Assembly (NCBI GenBank): GCA_002309335.1
Contig: DBXH01000007.1
Span: forward strand, 1-64,000
Reading direction: 5' to 3'
Source: Bacteroidales bacterium UBA1217
Lineage (GTDB): Bacteria > Bacteroidota > Bacteroidia > Bacteroidales > P3
DNA length: 64,000 nt
In this document: positions 45,785 to 56,649 of the stretch, piece by piece
Layout: every line of letters starts with the position of its first letter
Position numbering within the stretch: the stretch's first letter is position 1
The notes under the pieces: model-generated
What the model saw: the letters and a program-made list of their open reading frames with translations, nothing else
Database searches by the model: none
What the model was told of the DNA's origin: nothing
Program-made: the position numbers and the translations under genes

Positions 45785-45793
45785 CTTGTTTAT

Positions 45794-47077
<1,284 letters not shown>

Positions 47078-47311
47078 CGAATCAAATTCAATATTATAAA
47101 AAACGTGATCTCCCTATAATTATTATACAGTCTTGGATTTTTTGTTTTTATATGTATAAAAATAAAGATATTTCTCTGTTCCTTTGGTTTCTCAATATCA
47201 ACCAACCATATCTTGAAATCGTGAATTAAGTTTTTTTACCGGATAATAAAATAAAATGCTTCTACGTTATACTAAATATGTAAATCTTAAAAAATATAAA
47301 AAATATACTCG

Positions 47312-50002
47312 ATGCATCTAAAAACTCTAAAACCTTTTGTACTTTTTACACTACTTATTCTCTGTGTTTCAACCCTGTGTGCCCAGCCGGGCGGTCCTGG
47401 CGGCCCTCCTCCTGGCGGTTTTCCGGGCGGCGGATTCCCCGGCGGTCCGCGTGGCGACCGTCAACGTCAGCAGACGCAGCAGAAGAGCACTACCGTCAAG
47501 CAGAAAAAGAATGTCAAGGCAGGCTCCACCTTCAAGGTGGTGGGCTCGCTGATCGACAGCACAAAGAACGAGCCGTTGATGTATTGCAATGTGGCCCTGC
47601 TCGAGAAGGAGGACAGCAGCTTTGTCAAAGGCGCCTCGACCGATGCCAACGGCTATTTCGAGCTGCGTGACGTTCCGGCAGGCGAATACCTGATTCGCGC
47701 CAGCTATATGGGCTACGCCACGCGCTTCGTTCCCGTCAAGGTGAGCAACAATACCGCCGTGGGCTCTATCAATATGAAGGCCAGCTCGTCGGTGCTCAAG
47801 ACGGTGACCGTCAAGGCCGCACGGCCTCTCTATGCCGTGGATGGCGAGAAGATGGTCTACAACGTGGCCGACGACCCCACCATACAGGCCGGAACGACCG
47901 AGGACGCCCTGCAGAACGCGCCCGGCGTGGAGGTCGACGTGGAGGGCAACATCACCCTGCGCGGCGTGAGTTCGGTGGAGATTTGGGTCAACGACAAGCC
48001 TTCGAAACTGACGTCCGAGAACCTCAAGACCTACCTGCAGACCCTGCCGGCCAACGCCCTCGACCGCATAGAGACCATCACCAACCCGTCGGCCAAATAT
48101 GCCACCGACGCCGAGGCGGTCATCAACATCATCACGTCGGCACACATCAAGAAGAACCACTTTATCAGCTTTGGTGCAAATGTCGCTACGCAACCTAATG
48201 TTAGCCCTTGGTTGAGCTACACTTGGGCAAACGAGAAACTGAGCATCAACCTTTTTTCCAACTTCCGTTACAGCACCTCGCAGAGCGACTCGTGGAGCTG
48301 GGGCCGCACACGCCAGGACAATCCGCTGTATCCGGGCAACCTCGACTCGCTGCAGGATGTGATGTATGAGAAGGACAGCACTTGGAGCGAGGGTCGTAAC
48401 TACGGCGGCAGTCTGGGCATCCATATCGACTACGAGATTGACAGTATGACCGACGCTGGCGTATGGGGCAACTTCAACCTAAACGGGTCGTCGAACAGCA
48501 ACGACCGCTGGCACAGCCGCGATGTTTATCTGCCTACGGCAAGCGCCTTCCAGTATGATATTGCGAACGATGTCAATTCGACGAGTCTCTTCGGTATGTT
48601 TGGTGGTTCCTACAGCAAGAAGTTTGACCGCAAAGGTCACAATATGCGTGTCTTCCTGTTTGGCTCGACCAACAACAATAGCAGCGGCACCAGCTACAGC
48701 CGTCTCTACAACCAGACAGACAATACGGGCAGCGACACCAATACCTTTAAATACTACGACAATACCTCGCGCGGCACCGATGTAAGCATACGCAGCCGCT
48801 ACAACCGTCCGTACAGTAAGGATGGCGAGATGAGCTACGGTCTCAATTTCGGTACCGACAACAGCTACCGCGACTACCGTCCCTATCTGCTCGACACAAC
48901 CTACGAGGACGGTGTTACGGTTCTTGACGCATCGCTGTACGACGCCTTGCGCCGTTATGTTTATGAGGACCACGAGAATGAGGTCTCGGCCGATGTAGAA
49001 TGGACCCACCGTTGGGGAGGTTTCACTCTTCAACTTGGCTTGGGTGCGGGCTTTACCAACGACCGCTTTTCTTACTCTGAGACGGGAACAGCCGGCGACG
49101 AGCATTCCAAGAACTGGATAACCTACAACCCCTCTATCCACCTCAGCTATCGCACGCAGTCGATGCACAACTACAAACTCAACTACTCGCTGCGTATGCG
49201 CAACCCGTCCGGCGACCAATTGACTACCTATCGCACTTATACAGAGGATAGCTACAAGACGGGCAACCGCGACCTGACACAGAGCTTCACCCACAACGCC
49301 GAGGCGGGCTGGACCAAGTTCTTTATGTGGGGTAGCCTTGGCGTTGAAGGCTATGGGCGACTCTCGACCGGCGAGATAGACAATCTGACCGATGTCACCG
49401 ACGCTATCGACCCCTACATAGGCCGCATCATACAATACTCGACGCCATACAATATCGGTTCGTCGTGGCGCTATGGTACATCGCTCAACGCCACCTATCG
49501 TCCCAGCGGATTCTTTAACCTGAGACTCTATGCCAATGTGTACGACTATGGCTACTCAATGCAGTACGACAAATTGGGTCAGGATCCCTATTCTGACAGC
49601 AAGTGGAGCTATAGCATCCGTTTGAATATGTGGACTAAGGTGTGGAACAAGTACCAGATTCACGCGTCGGCCAACTACAGCTCGCCGACGCTGGGCCTGA
49701 TGAGCACTCGCAGCGCCCGCTATTGGGTCAATATGGGTGTGCGCGCCGACTTCTTCAACCGCAAGATGAGCGCCTTCATCAATATTCAGGACATCTTCAA
49801 CTGGGGCAAGAACATCGGTCAGGCCAATAGCAACACTAATCCCTACTTCCTAAGCGAGAGTAAGCTTCGCACACTCAATAGCCGCTATATCTCGGCCGGC
49901 ATCACGCTGCGCTTCGGTAAGATGGAGCTGGAGAAGAACACTCAAAGCGGCAGCGAGGCTGAAGGCACATCGTCGACCGATAGTTCCTCAACGTCAGAAT
50001 AA
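47312..50002 (+). CDS. TonB-dependent receptor-like outer-membrane beta-barrel protein
   Basis: 896 residues. A signal peptide (to LCAQ) is followed by a Gly/Pro-rich low-complexity segment of about 30 residues, a carboxypeptidase-like domain (about 70-150), a plug (DALQNAPGVEVDVEGNITLRG) and a barrel of the OMP_b-brl_3 type. The C-terminal tail is Ser/Thr-rich. The substrate is unknown; homologous proteins often handle peptides or metals. It stands alone, divergent from the M16 peptidase, and has a strong terminator. Confidence 0.88.
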   Translation: MHLKTLKPFVLFTLLILCVSTLCAQPGGPGGPPPGGFPGGGFPGGPRGDRQRQQTQQKSTTVKQKKNVKAGSTFKVVGSLIDSTKNEPLMYCNVALLEKEDSSFVKGASTDANGYFELRDVPAGEYLIRASYMGYATRFVPVKVSNNTAVGSINMKASSSVLKTVTVKAARPLYAVDGEKMVYNVADDPTIQAGTTEDALQNAPGVEVDVEGNITLRGVSSVEIWVNDKPSKLTSENLKTYLQTLPANALDRIETITNPSAKYATDAEAVINIITSAHIKKNHFISFGANVATQPNVSPWLSYTWANEKLSINLFSNFRYSTSQSDSWSWGRTRQDNPLYPGNLDSLQDVMYEKDSTWSEGRNYGGSLGIHIDYEIDSMTDAGVWGNFNLNGSSNSNDRWHSRDVYLPTASAFQYDIANDVNSTSLFGMFGGSYSKKFDRKGHNMRVFLFGSTNNNSSGTSYSRLYNQTDNTGSDTNTFKYYDNTSRGTDVSIRSRYNRPYSKDGEMSYGLNFGTDNSYRDYRPYLLDTTYEDGVTVLDASLYDALRRYVYEDHENEVSADVEWTHRWGGFTLQLGLGAGFTNDRFSYSETGTAGDEHSKNWITYNPSIHLSYRTQSMHNYKLNYSLRMRNPSGDQLTTYRTYTEDSYKTGNRDLTQSFTHNAEAGWTKFFMWGSLGVEGYGRLSTGEIDNLTDVTDAIDPYIGRIIQYSTPYNIGSSWRYGTSLNATYRPSGFFNLRLYANVYDYGYSMQYDKLGQDPYSDSKWSYSIRLNMWTKVWNKYQIHASANYSSPTLGLMSTRSARYWVNMGVRADFFNRKMSAFINIQDIFNWGKNIGQANSNTNPYFLSESKLRTLNSRYISAGITLRFGKMELEKNTQSGSEAEGTSSTDSSSTSE

Positions 50003-50026
50003 TTAGGTATATAATATTTCTTTCAT

Positions 50027-50058
50027 AAGAGATGCTGAAAAGCATCTCTTTTTTTTGT
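50027..50058 (+). terminator. Terminator of the TonB-receptor-like gene
   Basis: A perfect 10-bp stem (AAGAGATGCT/AGCATCTCTT) with a GAAA tetraloop and a run of T. Confidence 0.9.
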
Positions 50059-50173
50059 CCTCAAATTGGCGTATTTGGTTATTGTAATATAGTTTTGCAG
50101 ATGCATTGTCAATGTTGAATGCTGATTGCAACCGACACTACTACAATGAAGTATGAAAAAAATGCAAAAAAAT

Positions 50174-50204
50174 TTTGCAGGTATTGAAAATCTTTGTACT
50201 TTTG
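50174..50204 (+). promoter_or_regulatory. Promoter of tRNA-Gln(CTG)
   Basis: TTTG (50174-50177), exactly 19 nt, then TACTTTTG (50197-50204). Confidence 0.75.
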
Positions 50205-50245
50205 CAGCCGATTTTGAGATAGGAAAGACTGTTCAAAATACAACT

Positions 50246-50316
50246 TGTCCTATGGTGTAACGGTAGCACATCTGACTCTGGATCAGCTTGTCTAGGTTCG
50301 AATCCTGGTAGGACAA
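50246..50316 (+). tRNA. tRNA-Gln (anticodon CTG)
   Basis: 71 nt without CCA. Acceptor TGTCCTA/TAGGACA, anticodon loop CTCTGGA with CTG at 34-36. The body is almost identical to tRNA-Gln(TTG) at 26654-26724. Confidence 0.95.
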
Positions 50317-50320
50317 CAAA

Positions 50321-50355
50321 AAAGGAAGCATCCCATTTGGGATGCTTCCTTTTTT
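50321..50355. terminator. Bidirectional terminator after tRNA-Gln(CTG)
   Basis: A stem of 11 GC-containing pairs (GGAAGCATCCC/GGGATGCTTCC) with ATTT loop, flanked by A and T runs on both sides. It also serves the convergent lipoprotein gene that ends at 50371. Confidence 0.9.
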
Positions 50356-50370
50356 GTATATAAACGCTGT

Positions 50371-50805
50371 TTAATAGTTGCGGATTACGCTGACTTTGAA
50401 ATTGAGTGTGCCGATGTTTTCCATCGACTCCAATGTGTTGTAATCGGAGGCTTTAAATTTGAAGGTAATTTTGCCAGGCTCAATGTCGTACTCCATACGC
50501 TCGTGATACTGAACGCCGTTGCCGTCAATATAATACTGCGTGTATGGCAGGATGTTGTCGCGCGAATCGTCGTCGATGTAATAGACCAGCACGACGCCGT
50601 TGCGGATAACCTCTTCGTCAATGTCGATGTTCTCCCACGTGGAATAAGCGTAGTTGACGGTGTAGGTCTGGTCGGCATTGAGGGTGGTAGCATACTCCCA
50701 CTGGCTGGGGCTTACTTTGTAATAAGAGGTGACAACCCTTGCTTTTTCACCGCATCCTGTCAGTAATACAAAAGCGGCAATTAGAGGTAAGATGAACTTT
50801 TTCAT
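50371..50805 (-). CDS. Small lipoprotein of unknown function
   Basis: 144 residues. A lipoprotein signal ends FVLLTGCGEK; the mature part is about 125 residues, probably all-beta, with many Tyr and Asp. The family is common in Bacteroidales as a single-gene unit, but no domain name can be given. Candidate TACTTTTG boxes lie upstream at 50860-50853 and 50913-50906 on the minus strand. Confidence 0.75.
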   Translation of the reverse strand: MKKFILPLIAAFVLLTGCGEKARVVTSYYKVSPSQWEYATTLNADQTYTVNYAYSTWENIDIDEEVIRNGVVLVYYIDDDSRDNILPYTQYYIDGNGVQYHERMEYDIEPGKITFKFKASDYNTLESMENIGTLNFKVSVIRNY

Positions 50806-51062
50806 TGTTTTATGCTTTTTTATGTTATTAATTCTTGTTTTATACCAGATTGCAAAAGTAATAAATTTTTTTTGAATTTGGTTTTATTTACTTTTTTTCT
50901 CGATGCAAAAGTACTAACACTCCATTAAGTAAAACCCGAAAAGGCAATCTATTTTTCCTGAATTGTTAGGGAAAACCCTATAACGACTCCTAACGTGCAG
51001 ATTATTAATATTAACCAAGTTCTAACTTCAGATACAAATTGTATTGTCCCTTTAACTCCCGC

Positions 51063-53513
51063 TTACTTTAGATGCACTATTGTTATGCCGTCGCCGCCTA
51101 ATTCGATAGGTGCCGAATGGAAGGACTGCACTTCGGGCATACTCTGCAAATGCTGTCGGATAAGGGTTTTGAGAATTCCGTATCCTTTGCCGTGAAGTAT
51201 CTGCAGCTCTTTCTCGCTTAGGAGTTGTGCGTCGTCCATAAAATGCTGCAACTCGGTCAGCGCCTCTTCTGCACGGTGCCCACGCAGGTCGAGGGTTGGC
51301 TTAAACAGTTTGCGCTTCTCGTTGATGTCGTCGTAGATGGATTGGAACCGGTCGTTGCTGCGTTTGGTCTTTTCTCCGGGAAGGACTTTCTTGCGGGTTT
51401 TCTCGAGGCGGTCCAACGGGATGGTCATTCGCAGGCTGTTGCTCTCAACGACAGCCTTTTTGCCTTTCAGTTCAACAAGTTGCCCGTAGGTGTCGTTGCC
51501 GTCTATTCGGACTATATCGCCTATTTCAAGCGGTCCGTCGACAATCTCGTTCTCTTCTTTTCTGGCTTCTGCTTTTTCGTCAATATCGGTTATGTGTTTG
51601 ATTTTCTTTCGTTTTTCACGTCGTTCTCGGTCGTGCTGTTCCTGTTGGCGTTCAAGTTGCTCTGCATCGTGACGCATCTGTTCGCGAGCCTGCTGTGTGC
51701 TTTCGCGTTCAGCGTTGGCCTCTTTTATGTCGGCAATGGTGCGCTCAACGGTGCGGTTGGCGTCGGCGATAATCTGGCGAGCCTGTTTGCGGGCATCGGT
51801 CAGTATGTCGTAGCGCTTCTCTTCCAGTTTTTCGGTGAGTTTCTGGTATTTGGCAATGACCTCGTTGAGGAAATTGTCCGATACCTCGAGCTCGGTGCGT
51901 TGGCGGGCAATCTCTTGTTTGTCGAGTTCGATCTGTTGCAGCTGGTGCTCAAAGTTGAGCATCTCGGTACCCACCTTGCCTTCTGCGGCTTCTAGGATGT
52001 TGAGCGGAAAACCTATCTTAGTCGCTATCTCGAAAGCAAACGAGCTGCCCGGGTGACCTATCGCAAGCCTGTAGAGCGGCATCATCCGCTCGGTGTCAAA
52101 AAGCATTGCGCCGTTCACTATTCCGTCGAAGCGGTCGGCAAGCAGCTTGAGGTCGGCGAAGTGGGTGGTGACTACTCCCATCGACTGACGGCTGTAAAGT
52201 TCCTCGAGCAGCGCCTCTGCAATTGCGCAGCCTGAGCGGGGCTCGGTGCCGCCGCCCAGCTCGTCGAGGAGGAACAGCGTCTTGTCGCCGGCCGTCTCGA
52301 GCAACTGTTTCATATTTTGCAGGTGCGACGAATAGGTGCTGAGGTCGTTTTCGAGCGACTGCTGGTCGCCGATGTCGATGAAAACATTGTCGAATATGCC
52401 GAATTCCGATGTTTCGCGGCAGGGGACAAGCAACCCGCATTGCAACATATATTGTATCAGTCCTACAGCCTTGAGGCATACCGACTTGCCTCCTGCGTTG
52501 GGTCCTGAGATGACTAGTATCCGCTTTTCGCCTCCAAGCGTCATACTGAACGGCACAACCTCCTTGTGCTGAGCCTTATGGTTGAGATAGAGCAGGGGAT
52601 GGCGCGCGTCGAGCCACTCTATCATCGGACGGTTGTTCACTATCGGCATCACGCCTTGAATGCTCAGCGCAAACCGGGCCTTTGCCCTAATAAAGTCGAT
52701 GCGGGCGAGGAACCAGTAGGCGTTGGTCAGCTCTTGCAGCTGTGGTCGGATATATTCCGTAAACTGAGCAAGAATCTTCTGTATTGCATAGCGTTCGGCG
52801 AATTCCAGTTCGCGCAGGTCGTTGTTGAGTTCAACCACCTCTGAAGGCTCGAGGAAAGCCGTCTGGCGTGTTGCCGATTCGTCTTGGATTATGCCTTTTA
52901 TCTTTCTGCGGTGGGTGTCGAGCATCGGTATCACCAGTCGCCCGTTGCGGATTGTAACCTCCGCGTTTTCTGGCGCCCAGCCTTCGCGTTTGGCCCGCGA
53001 GAGTGAGCGGCTTATCTGTGCATCCACCTCGTTGCGCTTGTGCGTCATCTGATGACGGATTTCGAGCAGCTCGGGCGATGCGTTGTCGTATATCTCGCCT
53101 TTGTCGTCAATAATCTTGTCGAGGCGTTTCAATATGTTGGCGTCCAGCTCAACACGCTGCGCCAGTTCAAACAGGGTGGTGTATTTTTCGCCACCGTCGG
53201 CCAAGAGGAACCGGAGACAGTTGGTAATGGTGTGCAGCGACGCTTTGAGGTCGGGCATAGCCTCGAGGTCTATAACGGTGTTGCCCACCTTTAGGCGCAC
53301 GAGCTCCTCGCTCAGGTCGTAGAAGTCCTGCGACGGGAAGCTGTTCTCCATCAGCAGTATCTGGCGGAACTCGTCGGTCAGTTTGAGTTCGCGGGTGACA
53401 CGCTCAAAATCGCTCGAAAACGCCATCTCGCCGACCATCCTCTCTGCCAGCTGGTTGGTGGTCTCCGCTGCCACCAGTTCACGTATTTTGTCGAATGATA
53501 GTTTCTGCTCCAT
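51063..53513 (-). CDS. mutS2: MutS2 ATPase/endonuclease
   Basis: 816 residues. A core and lever (MutS III-like) domain is followed by the ABC-type ATPase with Walker A ISGPNAGGKSVCLK and LFLLDELGGGTEP, a long coiled coil (about 510-640), a KOW-like linker and a C-terminal Smr domain (LDLRGHRAEEAL, LHGKGYGILKTLI). It lacks the mismatch-recognition domain of MutS. MutS2 suppresses recombination or rescues collided ribosomes in other bacteria. An 11-nt repeat lies about 160 nt upstream. Confidence 0.95.
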   Translation of the reverse strand: MEQKLSFDKIRELVAAETTNQLAERMVGEMAFSSDFERVTRELKLTDEFRQILLMENSFPSQDFYDLSEELVRLKVGNTVIDLEAMPDLKASLHTITNCLRFLLADGGEKYTTLFELAQRVELDANILKRLDKIIDDKGEIYDNASPELLEIRHQMTHKRNEVDAQISRSLSRAKREGWAPENAEVTIRNGRLVIPMLDTHRRKIKGIIQDESATRQTAFLEPSEVVELNNDLRELEFAERYAIQKILAQFTEYIRPQLQELTNAYWFLARIDFIRAKARFALSIQGVMPIVNNRPMIEWLDARHPLLYLNHKAQHKEVVPFSMTLGGEKRILVISGPNAGGKSVCLKAVGLIQYMLQCGLLVPCRETSEFGIFDNVFIDIGDQQSLENDLSTYSSHLQNMKQLLETAGDKTLFLLDELGGGTEPRSGCAIAEALLEELYSRQSMGVVTTHFADLKLLADRFDGIVNGAMLFDTERMMPLYRLAIGHPGSSFAFEIATKIGFPLNILEAAEGKVGTEMLNFEHQLQQIELDKQEIARQRTELEVSDNFLNEVIAKYQKLTEKLEEKRYDILTDARKQARQIIADANRTVERTIADIKEANAERESTQQAREQMRHDAEQLERQQEQHDRERREKRKKIKHITDIDEKAEARKEENEIVDGPLEIGDIVRIDGNDTYGQLVELKGKKAVVESNSLRMTIPLDRLEKTRKKVLPGEKTKRSNDRFQSIYDDINEKRKLFKPTLDLRGHRAEEALTELQHFMDDAQLLSEKELQILHGKGYGILKTLIRQHLQSMPEVQSFHSAPIELGGDGITIVHLK

Positions 53514-53841
53514 AATATTTACCTTAACGCAAACAGCAGTCGGATAGTATGAAAATTGAAAATTAAAATTTCAGCAGGAACCCCGGTCAAATGCAAAAAA
53601 AGCCCTTAAATCACCCCCAAAACGCCCCATTTTCTCGCTATCTCTAAGTGCGTGTTCTTCTGGGTCATAGCTTTACCAAAGTCTTACCAAAGCCTAACCA
53701 AAGTTTACCCAAATATTACCATTGTAAAGTTTAATAGATGTAAAGTAAAAGTTTAGTTAGAATTTAACCAAGAACTAAACAAAAAAAAAGTGTACGGCGG
53801 TGTTGGAATGAACCCTGAATGATTTGTTCAAGACACATTAA
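53514..53841. other. Intergenic region upstream of mutS2
   Basis: 328 nt without a gene. Contains the 11-nt tandem repeat at 53671-53714; otherwise A/T-rich with nothing I recognise. Confidence 0.6.
53671..53714 (-). repeat. 11-nt tandem repeat (4 units) upstream of mutS2
   Basis: On the minus strand: ATTTGGGTAAA, CTTTGGTTAGG, CTTTGGTAAGA, CTTTGGTAAAG, four consecutive 11-mers, related to the unit before the response regulator. Confidence 0.85.
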
Positions 53842-54633
53842 TTAATCGAAATCCAGGTTGAAGGGCCAGTGCTGGCGGAAGGTGGCGAGTTTGTCGGCCG
53901 AGAGTTCGGCGGTGATGATGCGGTCGTAGGGGTTGGCGGCGTCGAGTGACGGAGGTATTTCGTTGATGGGCAGTCCTTTGTAGTCGATGATTGCGGAGCA
54001 GCCGGCGTAGTCGATGCCTGTGCTGTCGCGGCCAACGCGGTTGCAGCCGATGGCATACGAGAGGTTTTCGATGGCTCGGGCGCGGAGCAGGGTGCGCCAG
54101 GCTTCGTAGCGCGAGCCGGGCCAGTTGGCGCAGACAAGCAGTATGTCGTAATCCCAATCGGTGGTGTTGCGTAGCCAGATGGGGAAACGCAGGTCGTAGC
54201 ATACGGCGGGCCGGATGCGCCAACCGCGCCATTCGGCGGTGATGCGGCGGGTTCCGCGGCCTATCTGCGACGCCTCGCTGCTCATACGGAAAGTATGGCC
54301 TTTGTCGTAATAATCGTAATTGCCGTCGGGTCTGACGAGGTGCAGGCGGTTGTATACGATGCCGTTCTCTTTTACCGTCCACGTGCCGACAAACAAGGCA
54401 TCGTATCGCTTGGCCATCGAGAGGGCGAACTCGAAAGTGGGTCCTTTGGGCTCTTCTGCCTGGCGGGCCATATGGTCTCCAAAGCCAGTGCTGAAAGTCT
54501 CGGGAACAACCAGGATGTCGGTATGGTCGATAGCCGACTCAAAGGCCTGTTTCACTTTGCGGTAGTTGGCTTGCGGGTCTTCCCAGACGATATCTTGTTG
54601 ATAGAGTGCAATGTTTAGTTTTTCTTGTATCAT
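53842..54633 (-). CDS. Nitrilase-superfamily amidohydrolase (omega-amidase-like)
   Basis: 263 residues. The Glu-Lys-Cys triad is visible: E in VVPETFSTGF, K in YYDKGHTFRM and C in PAVCYDLRFP. The RNT..WDYDILLVCANWP segment fits the YafV/NIT2 branch, which hydrolyses alpha-keto acid amides such as 2-oxoglutaramate. No signal peptide. A 7-nt repeat lies a few bases upstream of the start. Confidence 0.9.
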   Translation of the reverse strand: MIQEKLNIALYQQDIVWEDPQANYRKVKQAFESAIDHTDILVVPETFSTGFGDHMARQAEEPKGPTFEFALSMAKRYDALFVGTWTVKENGIVYNRLHLVRPDGNYDYYDKGHTFRMSSEASQIGRGTRRITAEWRGWRIRPAVCYDLRFPIWLRNTTDWDYDILLVCANWPGSRYEAWRTLLRARAIENLSYAIGCNRVGRDSTGIDYAGCSAIIDYKGLPINEIPPSLDAANPYDRIITAELSADKLATFRQHWPFNLDFD

Positions 54634-54640
54634 TTTTCGC

Positions 54641-54675
54641 GTGAATGGTGAACGGTGACCTGTGATTGGTGAATT
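54641..54675 (-). repeat. 7-nt tandem repeat (5 units) in the hydrolase leader
   Basis: Plus strand: GTGAATG, GTGAACG, GTGACCT, GTGATTG, GTGAATT. It fills the gap between the LRR gene's stop codon and the hydrolase start codon. Confidence 0.8.
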
Positions 54676-54681
54676 GTTGTT

Positions 54682-55251
54682 TTACTGGCAGTTGCAGACG
54701 TAGTCCCAGCGTTTGCGAGGCGAGGGGAGGAGCTCTTCTATGGCCTGCTGGTCGTCCCAAGTGAGAGGACAAACGCGCAAATCTATGAGTTTCAGATTGC
54801 TGTTGAGCACTACAAACGATGGAGGGAATGAAATGACGCCTGTACACCAGAGTATCAGTTGTTCAAGGTTGGTGAGTTGCGACATTTCGTCGGGCAGGTC
54901 GAGTATCGGATTACGGCTTAGGTTTAGGTACCGTAGGTTGCGCAGCTGTCCCAGTTCGGGCGGGATGACACGCAGGCGGTTGCGGCGCAGGTCGAGTTCC
55001 TCAAGGTTGACCAGATTGCCTATTTCGGGCGGTATGCTGTCGATAAAATTGCGTCCGAGGTCCAACTCGCGAAGGTTGTGCAGTGTGAATACCTTGGGCG
55101 GAATCTGTTTCAGTCGCTTGTAGTTGAGTTTCAATATGTATACCGAATCGGGATTGCGTATTTCCTTGATTGACTTGTAGACGCGGTTGCGCTGTGCGGC
55201 GGCGCCCATAACCAAAGCAAGGAGCATAAGGAGTGTGATGGTCTTTTTCAT
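54682..55251 (-). CDS. Secreted leucine-rich-repeat protein
   Basis: 189 residues. A signal peptide (to GAAAQ) is followed by about five 23-residue leucine-rich repeats with the LxxLxxLxLxxNxxxxxPxExxxL pattern (LRELDLGRNFIDSIPPEIGNL, then similar units). This is a small periplasmic or exported binding protein; the ligand is unknown. Its ATG overlaps the ribF stop by 4 nt, so it is translated in the ribF operon. Confidence 0.85.
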   Translation of the reverse strand: MKKTITLLMLLALVMGAAAQRNRVYKSIKEIRNPDSVYILKLNYKRLKQIPPKVFTLHNLRELDLGRNFIDSIPPEIGNLVNLEELDLRRNRLRVIPPELGQLRNLRYLNLSRNPILDLPDEMSQLTNLEQLILWCTGVISFPPSFVVLNSNLKLIDLRVCPLTWDDQQAIEELLPSPRKRWDYVCNCQ

Positions 55252-56180
55252 ATTTGTTGGTGGATTATTGTGCGAGTTGCTTCGCGGTCTTTTTGCAGTT
55301 GTTCTGTCAGCGCGTCGGGCGATGCAAAGGTCTGAATGTCGCGCAGCCGCGAGATGAATTCGACTTGGATTTGACGATTGTAAAGGTCGCCGTCAAAGTC
55401 GAGGAGATGGACTTCGAGAGCTGGAACGTCTTGATTAAATGTTGGTTGACTGCCCAAGTTGGCCATTGCAGCGTAGTGTGTTTCGTCAATGGTGGCGCGG
55501 AGGGCGTAGACTCCGGCAGAGGGAAGCAGCTTGTTTGGGTCGGACGGGCTGATGTTGGCCGTAGGGAATCCCAATGCCGAGCCGATGTGTCGTCCGTGAA
55601 TCACCGTGCCTTCGATAGTGTATGGACGGCCAAGCATAGTGTTGGCCAGAGCTATATCGCCGTTTGTCAGAGCCTTGCGTATCTTTGTTGAACTCACTTC
55701 TACACCTTCAATCAATACAGCTTCATCGCGGCAGATAGAGAAACCAATTTCTGCTGCCAGTTGCGGCAAAAGGTCGAAATCATTTTTGCTGCGACTTCCG
55801 AACATATTGTCGTAACCTAACAGCAAGGTATGCATATTCAGTCTTTTGCATAGGAATTGGCGGGTGAAATCGCACGCTGAGAGCGATGCTGTCTCGATGT
55901 CGAAATGAACCATAACGACTGTTGGAACTCCACATTCCTCAAGCAATGCAAGTCGTTCGTCGCTGGTCGAGAGTAAAGACAGCTGTGTTGATGGGTCGAG
56001 CACCTGTCGGGGATGGCGGTCGAAAGTGACCACGATAGGCTCCTGCTTTGAACATCCTGCCACCTTCAGCAGGCGCTTCACAAGATGTCGATGACCCAGA
56101 TGCAGACCGTCGAACATACCGACTGTGACAGCGGTTTCTTGTGTTAGATGGTTGATATCGTTTATGTTGAGCAGTCTCAT
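55248..56180 (-). CDS. ribF: Bifunctional riboflavin kinase/FAD synthetase
   Basis: 310 residues from the ATG at MRLLNIND; the longer frame starts upstream of the predicted transcription start. The N-terminal nucleotidyltransferase has GMFDGLHLGHRHLVKRLL and the SSTKIRKAL motif; the C-terminal kinase has GRHIGSALGFPTANIS with the PTAN motif. It makes FMN and FAD from riboflavin. A perfect promoter is at 56200-56230. Confidence 0.95.
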   Translation of the reverse strand: MRLLNINDINHLTQETAVTVGMFDGLHLGHRHLVKRLLKVAGCSKQEPIVVTFDRHPRQVLDPSTQLSLLSTSDERLALLEECGVPTVVMVHFDIETASLSACDFTRQFLCKRLNMHTLLLGYDNMFGSRSKNDFDLLPQLAAEIGFSICRDEAVLIEGVEVSSTKIRKALTNGDIALANTMLGRPYTIEGTVIHGRHIGSALGFPTANISPSDPNKLLPSAGVYALRATIDETHYAAMANLGSQPTFNQDVPALEVHLLDFDGDLYNRQIQVEFISRLRDIQTFASPDALTEQLQKDREATRTIIHQQI

Positions 56181-56199
56181 CGGTGATGTATAGATTTTA

Positions 56200-56230
56200 C
56201 AAAGATACATATTTTGCCTAAGGTGGCAAA
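56200..56230 (-). promoter_or_regulatory. Promoter of ribF
   Basis: On the minus strand, TTTG (56230-56227), exactly 19 nt, then TATCTTTG (56207-56200). The start site near 56193 supports the start codon at 56180. Confidence 0.75.
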
Positions 56231-56305
56231 AATAAGTATATGGTAATATTATTAAAAAAAAACATCCCTTGGCCGGAGATGTTGTTTTTGGTTTGGTGCG
56301 TTTCT

Positions 56306-56383
56306 ATGACAGATTATCGAACATTTCGCGGCGATTATCAAAAGTTAGTTGATTTCGTTCATTGGTATAACGAATACAGTTGA
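56306..56383 (+). pseudogene. Possible transposase C-terminal remnant
   Basis: A 25-codon frame reads FRGDYQKLVDFVHWYNEYS and then stops. The FVxWYNE pattern resembles the end of integrase-core transposases, which usually continue RPH. No upstream transposase part, terminal repeats or target duplication is visible, so this is a weak call. Confidence 0.3.
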
Positions 56384-56649
56384 TAAATATTATCATCACA
56401 TAAAAATTTTATGAGAAGGTTAATATATGGGCGTTGCGGTCCTGTATTTCAGACCCGACAAAGCCCATTCCACCACCCAACAGGTTATAAACTTTTCCAC
56501 TTTATTAAAGTGTTTTTCCTTGTGGAAAAAAGTGCTATTAGAGGTTATAAATGTGAAAATATTAAAGTTATGACAATAAAAAGAAACACCAAAAGCAACT
56601 AAAGTTCAGATGTTTAACGTCATATATACAGGTTATTATGAAAATATAT
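56384..56649. other. Intergenic region without a convincing gene
   Basis: A/T-rich, with a 63-codon frame at 56411-56602 that lacks family features and compositional support. It may contain decayed mobile-element DNA. Confidence 0.4.

Noticed and set aside
47369..49435. Two long minus-strand frames (351 and 318 codons) opposite the TonB-receptor-like gene
   Set aside because: They lie wholly antisense to a well-supported receptor and show no domain; shadow frames of biased codon use.
56411..56602. 63-codon plus-strand frame upstream of the structured RNA
   Set aside because: No signal, domain or ribosome-site support, and low-complexity end; probably chance.
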